A program made the position numbers and the translations under genes. The notes beneath the pieces were generated by a model. It was given only the letters and a program-made list of their open reading frames with translations. It searched no databases and had not been told where the DNA came from. A DNA stretch of 32,832 bases, taken from the NCBI GenBank assembly GCA_017434085.1, contig JAFRFY010000167.1, forward strand, positions 1-32,832. The letters run 5' to 3'. The number at the start of each line of letters is the position of its first letter. The stretch's first letter is position 1. This DNA comes from Clostridia bacterium. Its GTDB lineage: Bacteria > Bacillota > Clostridia > Christensenellales > Aristaeellaceae. Below are positions 24,401 through 31,282 of this stretch, piece after piece.

Positions 24401-25663
24401 CGCCCGGGCGTTTTCACTCCGGGCGTGCCGGTACACCGCGTGGGAGATCAGCCCGTAGATGATGGTCGCGCCCAGGGTGGTGGCGTCCACGATCCAGCCG
24501 ATGGCCGTCCTGCCCAGGAAGGGTATGCACATCGACACCGCCACCACGGTGATCACCGCGGCCCCCGGCACGCCGCGCCGGTTGAGGCCCGCCAGCCCCC
24601 GGGGGGCCTCGCCCTCGCGGCCCGCCGCGTACAGCAGGCGGGAGAGCGCCAGCATGTTGCCGATGAGGCTGGTCAGTATCACGCCGAACAGCGACAGCAT
24701 CAGCACCGTCACGCCCGCCTGCCCCAGGTAGTGATGGGCGGCGTAGAACGCCGGCACCGCCTTGATGCCCTCCAGGTTGCCCATGTCGCGGATGTACATA
24801 AGCCAGCTTTCATACTCCGGCGGATAGGCGGACACGGACAGCAGCGACACGAACAGGTATAAAAGCGTGGTGACCAGCACGGAGGCGATCAGTATGCCCC
24901 GCACCTTCTTCACCGGGAAGCTGTATTCCTCCGAGAAGTGGGAGATGTTCTCAAAGCCTATGAACGCCCAGGGGGAGATGGCGGCGATGCGCACGATCTG
25001 CGCGAACGCGCCGGAGCCCTCGGTGTACAGCGGAGCGTAGCTGAACGCGCCGTCGTGCCTTAAAAGGGCGACCACGGCGCACACCGTGAAGCCCGCCGCG
25101 AAGGTCAGCGCCGCGACGATCATGATGCGGTTGGGCAGGCGGGCGCTGTTTAAACACAGTATGCCGATGAGCACCGCCGCGCCCATGGACAGCAGCGCCT
25201 CGCCCAGCCACACCTCATAGCCGAATATGCGGTAACGGAAGCCGAATCGGAAGGCGTTTCCGAGGAAGAACCGCGCGAACAGCGGCAGCGAGGTCATGTT
25301 GGCCCACAGTATGGCCAGATAGGTCAAAAGCACGAACCAGAAGGCCAAAAAGCCCAGGTCCTTGCCGCCGACCTTCTTTTCAAAGGTGTAGATGCCGCCC
25401 GCGCCGGGCGCTTTTTGGATCATGTATTGCAGGTTCCAGGTGATCACGAGTATGACCGCCATGCCCAGCAGCATGCCGAACACCGTGCCGAGCACGCCGG
25501 ATTTCTGCAAATAGGTGTTGCAGGTGACGATGAACGACCCCCAGCCGATGCTCGTGCCGATGGAGAACGCCCACATGCCCAGCGGCGTGAAGCCGGACCG
25601 CAGTCCGCCGGCCCGGCGCCCGCCTGTCGCCCCTGTGGAAATGCCGTTATTGCTGTGTTCCAT
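21443..25663 (-). CDS. APC amino-acid permease fused to a PAS hybrid histidine kinase with two receiver domains
   Basis: This 1406-residue protein combines a transporter and a sensor kinase. Residues about 20-460 form an APC-superfamily permease with some 12 membrane segments and the TM1 loop IGTSIGWGSF. A further membrane pair encloses a short extracytoplasmic loop (about 485-580). A PAS-like domain (607-725) and a second sensor module (about 740-870) follow. HisKA carries H900 (SHEIRTPLN). HATPase_c has N1018 (NILSNAVKF) and DTGIGM at 1051-1056. REC1 has D1192 (LVLMDW) and REC2 has D1330 (AILMDV). All phosphorelay residues are intact. ATG 25663 is used because GGAAAGG lies just before it; the longer frame to 25759 runs through an intergenic repeat. 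It may sense its own substrate, as the SSS-type permease-kinase CbrA does, and pass the signal to the flanking cyclases; this is inference. Confidence 0.93.
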   Translation of the reverse strand: MEHSNNGISTGATGGRRAGGLRSGFTPLGMWAFSIGTSIGWGSFIVTCNTYLQKSGVLGTVFGMLLGMAVILVITWNLQYMIQKAPGAGGIYTFEKKVGGKDLGFLAFWFVLLTYLAILWANMTSLPLFARFFLGNAFRFGFRYRIFGYEVWLGEALLSMGAAVLIGILCLNSARLPNRIMIVAALTFAAGFTVCAVVALLRHDGAFSYAPLYTEGSGAFAQIVRIAAISPWAFIGFENISHFSEEYSFPVKKVRGILIASVLVTTLLYLFVSLLSVSAYPPEYESWLMYIRDMGNLEGIKAVPAFYAAHHYLGQAGVTVLMLSLFGVILTSLIGNMLALSRLLYAAGREGEAPRGLAGLNRRGVPGAAVITVVAVSMCIPFLGRTAIGWIVDATTLGATIIYGLISHAVYRHARSENARAEQVTGVLGLILMVCFMLLLLIPGLLPFHAMETESYILFIAWAVLGLVYYRILMRTENHLGYGQSVIVWILLLVLVLFASMMWVSRETENAANDAVERIYQYHQSHPDHDVDAGGGEERVSYLHEQAKAISSTNTLYTAVSLGLFLLVVTMLVNNYRDTQKLGERLTEAENEAIAAKKIAELKESISALLDNIPGLTFTKNARTGVYLACNQAFANYCHKDTPEGVAGLTDAQIFDAETAAHFVQDDRIALSMDEPYIFFEDVPDAAGNQRQFQTTKLKFIDSTGRVCLLGMCQDVTDMVRIQHENAMTKEAYENARSSGIMYTHIAQTLARDYTDMFYVNLDTEEFIEYRRGDASSALSEMRRGWHFFSDCKAELSQGVWPDDREAFLNAMERRTLMNALDRKDTFMMTYRQTGENGPTYVSMKVSRMEDDEHFIIVGVTNVDAEMREAMAKSEALAEALTSAEEANKAKTSFLSSMSHEIRTPLNAIIGLGTLALRDESLNERTQDYLQMIGGSARHLLELINDILDMSRIESGRLVLRREVFSLSGMLEQINTMVLAQCRDKGLTYDCRMINHVDDSYIGDDMKLKEVLINILSNAVKFTEAPGSVTLTVERTVAFEDQSTLCFRIRDTGIGMDRAFIPKIFDAFSQEDGSHKTKYGSTGLGMAITKRIVEMMNGSIAVESEKGAGTEFAVTVTLRNCDQKGAQKESAIDPQALYVLVVDDDTIAAEHARMVLDEVGIRADVASSGEEALRMMEVQHTKHRPYNLVLMDWNMPGMNGLEASAEIRKQYDSETTVVVLTAYNWDDIQEEAHRVGVDSFLTKPLFAANVIEEFERIARRNNMSLLKEKQRADLTGRRILLAEDMEINAEIMLDILEMEGIEADHAENGKIAVEMFENSAVGTYAAILMDVRMPEMDGLEAAAAIRALDRPDARRIPIIALTANAFDEDVQRSLQAGMNAHLTKPIEPNNLYKALGELIYAAENAG

Positions 25664-25776
25664 GCGCTGCCTTTCCTTCCTGCCTGATATCAACCTCTCG
25701 CCTTGAGAGGGTGGAGGGTGGAGTTTTGATGCGCGACTAACGACATCTCCACTCTTCACTCTCCACTCTTCACTCT
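25664..25776. repeat. Intergenic repeat with a perfect 14-bp tandem duplication
   Basis: CCACTCTTCACTCT occurs twice in a row at 25749-25776, covering the stop codon of the upstream GGDEF gene. About 40 bases further on, GAGAGGGTGGAGGGTGGAG (25705-25723) is partly complementary to it, so the transcript can fold back on itself. A small CTCTC/GAGAG stem flanks it. Translated, the segment gives HPPPSQGER, a string I associate with spurious frames in dispersed clostridial repeats. It separates the two signalling genes and may attenuate transcription. Confidence 0.5.
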
Positions 25777-27797
25777 CGTCCCGTCTTGAGCCTGTTCTTG
25801 TCCTCGTACATATTCTGATCCGCCCGCTCGAACACCGCGGCGACGCTCGGGTCGTCCGCGCGCTTCGCCATGCCGCAGGCGATGACGATGCCCCCGCCCC
25901 GCTGGGCCTCGGCGTTATACGCGCGCACCCGGTCGATCAGCGCGTCGATGCACGCATAGTCGTTGCCCTGGGCGATGACCGCGAACTCGTCGCCGCCCAC
26001 GCGGAACACGGGGCTGCGCTTGAAGGTCTCGCAGATGATCCTGCAGGCGTCGCGGATGTACTGGTCCCCGGCCTTGTGCCCCTCGGTATCGTTGACCTTC
26101 TTTAGGTCGTTGACGTCCAGTATCACGACGGCGAACTCCGGCGCGCGCTGCGCTTCGATCTGGGCGTTCAGCCGCGCCTCGGCCTCCTGGAAGGCGAGCT
26201 TGTTCTTCACGCCGGTCAGCGCGTCCACCTTGGCCTCGATGCGCGCCTTGGCCAGGCGCTCGACATACGCCTCCTCCTGCCGGACCTGGGCGTCGATGTC
26301 GTTGATGCCGACGATCAGCCGCGCGCCCTCCTTCTCCTCCACCATGGCCGCCTTGAGCTGCACGTAGCGGGGCTCGCCGTCCATCATCAGGCGATAGCTC
26401 ACCGTGAAGATGCCGTAGCGCGCGATCTCCGCCATGACTTTCTCCCGGGTGAACGCCGAGAGGAAGCGGTTCAGGTCGTCCGGGTGGTTATAGGCGCGGG
26501 CGGCCTCCCGCACCTTTTCAAAGAAGTCCTGCCCCTCCTTGGCCTGGGCGAAGGACTGGTAGCTCTGGGTCGCGCTGAACTCCCGGTAGCGGCCCGTCTC
26601 CGGGGCCACCACGTAGATGCAGAGGAAGTCGCCGGTGAGCGCGCTCAGCCGGGCGTAGGCGATCTGCTCCTCCTTCATCCGCTCGGTCGCGCGGCGCTGC
26701 TTCATCAGCTCGTCCACGTCCGACACGCCCAGCACGATGTAGCGCTCGTCGTCCTGCATGCGGCAGATGCGCGAGCTCACGTAGACCGGCCCGTCCTCCG
26801 AGATCAGCCGGTAGGTCATCACGAAGGTCCTGTTGCGGTCCAGCGCCGCCACGAGGGTCTTGCGGTCCAGCGCCGATATCACCATCGCCCGGTCGTCGGG
26901 ATGCACGACCTGCTCGGCCTCCAGGCGGCACGTCTCGAAGAAGTGCCAGCCGCGCCGGGCCTCGGTCAGCGTGCCGGTGTCGTCGTCGGTGCGGTATTCC
27001 GTGTATTCCTCGGTGTCCAGGTTGATGTAATACAGTTCCGAATACCCCCGGGCCAGCGCCTGGGCGATGTGGGTGTAGATGATGCCCGCGCCGCGCTCCT
27101 TCGCGTAGGCCTCCTTCGACGTCGCGCTCTCCCGGCGGATGCGCACCAGGTCCGTCACGTCCTGGCTCATGCCCAGCACGCACAGCCGGCCGGCGAAGTT
27201 GTGGTATTTCAGCTTGGTGGTCTGGAACTGCCGCCGGTTGCCGACGGTGTCGTGCACGTCCTCAAAGAATATGTAGGGCTCGTCCATGGACAGGGCCATC
27301 CTGTCGTCCTCCACCACCCGCGCCGCCGTCTCCTGGTCGAAGATCTGCGCGTCGGTGAGCCCCGCCACCTCCGCCGGGCGCGCCTTTTGGGCGTAATTCG
27401 CAAAGGCCTGGTTGCACGCCAGGTACGCGCCCGTCTCGGCGTCCTTGGTGTAGGTCATGGCGGGCATGTTGTCCAGAAGGGAGACGATGGTGTCCTTCAG
27501 CGCGGAGATCCGGGCGGCCTCCTCCAGCCCGCGGCGGTACTCCTCCTTTTCGTCGATGACCACGAAGGTGTGCATCACGCACGTCCCCAGCAGGTACGCG
27601 ACGCTGTAGAGCGGCAGGTACGGCCACCACAGCTGTATGAACAGGAAAAGCGCCATGATCAGACCGTACAACGCCAGCGCCAGGTACTTGTTGCCCTTGC
27701 CCTTCGCGCCCAGCTGCCGCGTAAACGACATAAACGCGAACACCGACAAAAGCAGGAGCATCAGTATCGCCAGCAGGCCTATCGCGGAGTAATACAT
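25770..27797 (-). CDS. Membrane PAS-GGDEF diguanylate cyclase, paralogous sensor region to the permease-kinase
   Basis: This 675-residue protein has three N-terminal membrane segments (about 5-80), two sensor modules (about 110-230 and 245-375) that closely match the PAS region of the neighbouring permease-kinase, a third PAS-like module (about 390-500) and a GGDEF domain (about 515-675). The catalytic loop RVGGDEF (601-605 for GGDEF) and VILDVNDLKKVNDTEGH are intact, so c-di-GMP synthesis is expected. The RxxD inhibitory site is missing (FKRSPVFR). The upstream sequence GGAAAGAG serves as ribosome binding site for ATG 27797. It is the first gene of the three-gene signalling cluster and is divergent from the ABC operon at 28049. 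Confidence 0.92.
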   Translation of the reverse strand: MYYSAIGLLAILMLLLLSVFAFMSFTRQLGAKGKGNKYLALALYGLIMALFLFIQLWWPYLPLYSVAYLLGTCVMHTFVVIDEKEEYRRGLEEAARISALKDTIVSLLDNMPAMTYTKDAETGAYLACNQAFANYAQKARPAEVAGLTDAQIFDQETAARVVEDDRMALSMDEPYIFFEDVHDTVGNRRQFQTTKLKYHNFAGRLCVLGMSQDVTDLVRIRRESATSKEAYAKERGAGIIYTHIAQALARGYSELYYINLDTEEYTEYRTDDDTGTLTEARRGWHFFETCRLEAEQVVHPDDRAMVISALDRKTLVAALDRNRTFVMTYRLISEDGPVYVSSRICRMQDDERYIVLGVSDVDELMKQRRATERMKEEQIAYARLSALTGDFLCIYVVAPETGRYREFSATQSYQSFAQAKEGQDFFEKVREAARAYNHPDDLNRFLSAFTREKVMAEIARYGIFTVSYRLMMDGEPRYVQLKAAMVEEKEGARLIVGINDIDAQVRQEEAYVERLAKARIEAKVDALTGVKNKLAFQEAEARLNAQIEAQRAPEFAVVILDVNDLKKVNDTEGHKAGDQYIRDACRIICETFKRSPVFRVGGDEFAVIAQGNDYACIDALIDRVRAYNAEAQRGGGIVIACGMAKRADDPSVAAVFERADQNMYEDKNRLKTGRE

Positions 27798-27883
27798 GCG
27801 CTGTTTCTCTCTTTCCGTTTGTGAGCCGACGCGGTCCGGCGCGGAATCGTGATACGAGCCCCAGTTTACCTATTCTGTTCCAT

Positions 27884-27892
27884 ATTATCACA
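27884..27892 (-). promoter_or_regulatory. Weak candidate promoter for the signalling cluster
   Basis: On the minus strand TGTGATAAT forms an extended -10 box about 90 bases before ATG 27797. I see no matching -35 box at the proper distance, so the call is tentative. The 27798-27978 region otherwise holds no gene. Confidence 0.3.
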
Positions 27893-27978
27893 ATTCGGCG
27901 CGCAATGCTACACCGTAAGTGAAAAAAGGTTCTTCACCGGCGCGTTGATCGCGGGAGGTGATTATTTGTGCCGGTCCC

Positions 27979-28007
27979 TTGACAAGCCGCCATGTAAATA
28001 TTATAAT
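27979..28007 (+). promoter_or_regulatory. Promoter of the second ABC transporter operon
   Basis: TTGACA (27979-27984) and TATAAT (28002-28007) are separated by 17 bases, a full consensus match. A start near 28014 gives a 35-base leader with AGGAGGT at 28034-28040. Confidence 0.9.
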
Positions 28008-28048
28008 AATAAACGGTAAATTCCAATATCGACAGGAGGTCATTATCC

Positions 28049-29122
28049 ATGAAGAAGCTGCTTGCACTGCTGCTGGCCGCGCTGATGCTGCTGGCTTGCG
28101 CGTCCGCCCTGGCGGAGGTCGACCCCGAGCTGGTGGAGGCCGCCCAGGACGAGGGCGAGCTGGTGGTCTACGGTTCCTGTGAGGAGCCCTATCTGATCGC
28201 CGCGTGCCAGAAATTTGAAGAGCTTTACGACATCAAGGTGGACTATCAGCGCCTGTCCACCGGCGAGGTGCAGACCAAGATCACCGAGGAGAAGGGCAAT
28301 CCCTCCGCCGACGTGTGGTTCGGCGGCACCAACGATCCCTACAACGAGGCCGCCAAGGAGGGCCTGCTGATGGCCTACGAGCCGACCAACGCCGTGCACC
28401 TCCTGAAGCCCGCCTACCGCGATCCGGACGGCTACTGGTTCGGCATCTATCAGGGCATACTGGGCTTCATGGTCAACCAGGAGGAGCTCGACCGCCTGGG
28501 CGTCGAGGCCCCCAAGACCTGGGACGACCTGTTAAAGCCCGAGTACCAGGGCCTCATTTGGCTTTCCAACCCCAACACCGCCGGCACCGCCAAGCTGGTC
28601 ATCAACACCATGGTGCAGATGAAGGGCCACGACGAGGGCATACAGTACCTTGTGGACCTGGACAAGAACATCGCCCAGTACACCAAGTCCGGCTCCGGCC
28701 CCTCCAAGAACGTGGGCACCGGCGAGTGCATCATCGGCATCGGCTTCCTGCATGACGGCGTGTACCAGATCCTGCAGGGCTACGACAACATCGGCCTGAT
28801 CATCCCCGAGGACGGCACCAGCTACGAGATCGGCTCCACCGCCATCTTCGAGGGCTGCGAGCATCCCAACGCCGCCAAGCTGTGGATCGAGTTCGCGCTG
28901 TCCCCCGACTGCGTGGAGCTTGCAGACGACGCGGGCTCCTACCAGTTCCTGGTGATCGACGACGCCGAACAGCCCGCCGCGCTGCAGGCCTTCCCGGAGC
29001 TCGATCCCTCCAAGACCATCGACTATGACTTCGCCGACGCCAAGGAGAACACCTCCAAGTACGTCGCCGATTACTTCGACGCCCTGGGCGCCGCGGCCGA
29101 CGACCGCTTCAAGACCGAATAA
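28049..29122 (+). CDS. ABC transporter substrate-binding protein, AfuA/FbpA-like (COG1840)
   Basis: This 357-residue exported protein has signal peptide MKKLLALLLAALMLLACASALA. Cleavage could be at ALA-E by signal peptidase I, or at LLA-C as a lipoprotein; the lipobox is imperfect. The mature chain begins LVEAAQDEGELVVYGS and contains FEELYDIKVDYQRLSTGE and PSADVWFGG, typical of the iron(III)/phosphonate class of binding proteins. The paired tyrosines used by FbpA to bind iron are not apparent; that region reads SGSGPSKNVGTGE. The substrate may therefore be an organic or phosphorylated anion and not ferric iron. It leads a three-gene operon under a consensus promoter. Confidence 0.85.
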   Translation: MKKLLALLLAALMLLACASALAEVDPELVEAAQDEGELVVYGSCEEPYLIAACQKFEELYDIKVDYQRLSTGEVQTKITEEKGNPSADVWFGGTNDPYNEAAKEGLLMAYEPTNAVHLLKPAYRDPDGYWFGIYQGILGFMVNQEELDRLGVEAPKTWDDLLKPEYQGLIWLSNPNTAGTAKLVINTMVQMKGHDEGIQYLVDLDKNIAQYTKSGSGPSKNVGTGECIIGIGFLHDGVYQILQGYDNIGLIIPEDGTSYEIGSTAIFEGCEHPNAAKLWIEFALSPDCVELADDAGSYQFLVIDDAEQPAALQAFPELDPSKTIDYDFADAKENTSKYVADYFDALGAAADDRFKTE

Positions 29123-29143
29123 GCGGGCTGCGTCATTCTGATG

Positions 29144-29167
29144 GGGAGACGGGTTTTCCTGTCTCCC
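29144..29167 (+). terminator. Intercistronic hairpin between binding protein and permease genes
   Basis: GGGAGAC (29144-29150) pairs with GTCTCCC (29161-29167) around a GGG/CCT inner stem and a TTTT loop, followed by TTCGTTTGGTT. The T-tract is interrupted, so partial termination or mRNA stabilisation is likely, favouring the binding protein. Confidence 0.6.
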
Positions 29168-29196
29168 TTCGTTTGGTTCTATGGAGGTGATCACTT

Positions 29197-31281
29197 GTGG
29201 CTGCCCGCCAGAGCGCAAGATTAGAGAGAAAGAAATTCTTCGGCGACCCGGTGATGGTCGTCACCATCGCGGTGCTGATCGCGCTGCTTCTGCTGTTCAT
29301 CGTGTATCCTCTGGCGATACTGCTGGTGGACAGCGTGCTGGTGCGCCAGACGGAGCTGTGTTCGGCGGAGGCGCTGGCCTCGGGCGAGCCGGCCTTCTGC
29401 ACGCGGGATGGCGGCGCGCCCGCCGAGCGCGACGACATCTACGTCAGGCTGCCCCTGGTGTCGGAGGAGGGCGGCGAAAAGCTGGCGCCGCTGTACTCCC
29501 GCATCAGCCTGTTCCCCCGGCAGGCCAAGCTGGAGGACGCCGACGGCCCGCTGTACTTAAAGGTGGTCAACACCACCGACCGCACGGCCTGGCTGGACAT
29601 CCGCAAGCTCATGGAGGTCGCGGAGACCCCCATGACCTACAAGCCCAACGGCCGCCTGATCAAGAAGGCGGAGGGGCTTAAGCCCGCGGACGTCTGCGTG
29701 CAGCTTCGCAAAAACAACTGGTCGCTCGACGCTTTCCCCCGCATCTTTAAGGACTACACCTTCAACCGCGCCCTGCGCAACACGCTGCTGCTGGGCCTGC
29801 TGACCGGCTTCGGCTCGCTGGTGATCGGCCTGCTGTTCGCCTACGTGGACGTGTACGTGCACATCCGCAGCCGCTTCATCAAGAAGCTGTTCGACGTGGT
29901 GTCCATGCTGCCCGTGGTGTCGCCGCCGTTCGTGCTGTCGCTGTCGATGGTGCTGCTGTTCGGCAAGTCCGGCCTCATCACCCGGAAGATTTTAGGCATC
30001 TACGACGCCAACGTCTACGGCATGTGGGGCATCGTGATCGTGCAGACGCTGACCTTCTTCCCGGTGGTCTACCTGATGCTCAAGGGCCTTTTGAAGAACA
30101 TCGACCCCTCCATGGAGGAGGCCGCCCGGGACATGGGCGCGACGCGCCTCAAGGTGTTCACCACGGTCACGCTGCCGCTGATGCTGCCGGGCCTGGGCAA
30201 CGCCTTCCTGGTGACGTTCATAGAGTCCGTGGCGGACTTCGCCAACCCGATGATCATCGGTGGCTCCTTCGACACGCTGGCCACCACCATCTACCTGCGC
30301 ATCACCGGCGGCACGTATGACATCACCGGCGCGGCGGCCATGGCTGTGGTGCTTTTGTGCATCACGCTCATACTGTTCATGGTGCAGAAGTACGTGCTGG
30401 AGGCCAAGACCGCCGCCACGCTGACCGGCAAGGCCAGCCGCGTGCGCATGCTGATCGAGGACAACAGCGTGCGCTACCCGCTGTCGGCGCTGTGCATGCT
30501 GATGAGCGTGTTCGTGGTGCTGATGTACATCGCGGTGCCCTTCGGCGCGCTGTTCAAGCTGTGGGGCCGCGACTACTCCCTGACCTTCAAGTGGTTTGCG
30601 AAGATGTTCTCCGAGGGCGGCTGGAAGGCCTTCAAGGACAGCTTCATACTCTCCATCATCGCCTCGCCCATCACGGCGCTTCTGTCCATGATCATCTCCT
30701 ACCTGGTGGTCAAGCGCAAGTTCCGTGGCAAGGGCTTCATCGAGTTTACCTCCATGCTGGCCATGGCGGTGCCCGGCACGGTGCTGGGCGTGGGCTTCAT
30801 ACGCGGCTTCGCGGGCGGCGTGTTCCGCACGGGCTTTTTGCAGGGCATCTACGGCACGGGGCTGATACTGATCATCGTGTTCGTGGTGCGCTCGCTGCCG
30901 GTGGGCACGCGAAGCGGCATCTCGGCGCTAAGGCAGATCGACAAGTCCATCGAGGAATCCGCCTACGACCTGGGCGCGGGCTCGGGCAAGGTGTTCACCT
31001 CGGTGACGCTGCCGCTTATCAAGGACAGCTTCTTCTCCGGCCTGGTGACCACCTTCGTTCGGTCCATCACGGCCATCTCCGCGGTGATTTTGCTGGTGAC
31101 GCCCCGCTACCTGCTCATCACCTGCCGCATCAACGAATACGCCGAGAAGGGCGAATTCGGCGTGGCCTGCGCCTACGCCACCATACTGATCATGATCACC
31201 TACGCGGCCATCATGATCATGAACCTGGTCATCGACCGCTTCGGCACCAGCCGGAAGATCAACGGAAAGGAGGGCGCCTGA
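29197..31281 (+). CDS. ABC transporter double permease, FbpB/AfuB-like, with extracytoplasmic insertion
   Basis: This 694-residue membrane protein joins two permease halves. Each half has an EAA coupling loop: EEAARDMGATRLKVFTTVTLPL and EESAYDLGAGSGKVFTSVTLPL. Relatives are usually around 500-560 residues. The excess here is a hydrophilic region of about 140 residues (46-188) between the first membrane segment and the first permease domain, containing C55 and C68 and predicted to lie outside the membrane. It could help capture solute or contact the binding protein. Translation begins at GTG 29197, with GGAGGTGAT seven bases upstream. The ATPase gene follows after one base. Confidence 0.88.
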   Translation: MAARQSARLERKKFFGDPVMVVTIAVLIALLLLFIVYPLAILLVDSVLVRQTELCSAEALASGEPAFCTRDGGAPAERDDIYVRLPLVSEEGGEKLAPLYSRISLFPRQAKLEDADGPLYLKVVNTTDRTAWLDIRKLMEVAETPMTYKPNGRLIKKAEGLKPADVCVQLRKNNWSLDAFPRIFKDYTFNRALRNTLLLGLLTGFGSLVIGLLFAYVDVYVHIRSRFIKKLFDVVSMLPVVSPPFVLSLSMVLLFGKSGLITRKILGIYDANVYGMWGIVIVQTLTFFPVVYLMLKGLLKNIDPSMEEAARDMGATRLKVFTTVTLPLMLPGLGNAFLVTFIESVADFANPMIIGGSFDTLATTIYLRITGGTYDITGAAAMAVVLLCITLILFMVQKYVLEAKTAATLTGKASRVRMLIEDNSVRYPLSALCMLMSVFVVLMYIAVPFGALFKLWGRDYSLTFKWFAKMFSEGGWKAFKDSFILSIIASPITALLSMIISYLVVKRKFRGKGFIEFTSMLAMAVPGTVLGVGFIRGFAGGVFRTGFLQGIYGTGLILIIVFVVRSLPVGTRSGISALRQIDKSIEESAYDLGAGSGKVFTSVTLPLIKDSFFSGLVTTFVRSITAISAVILLVTPRYLLITCRINEYAEKGEFGVACAYATILIMITYAAIMIMNLVIDRFGTSRKINGKEGA

Positions 31282-31282
31282 T

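Noticed and set aside
25664-25759. N-terminal extension of the permease-kinase
   Set aside because: The extra 32 codons run through an intergenic repeat (HPPPSQGER), and a good ribosome binding site precedes ATG 25663.
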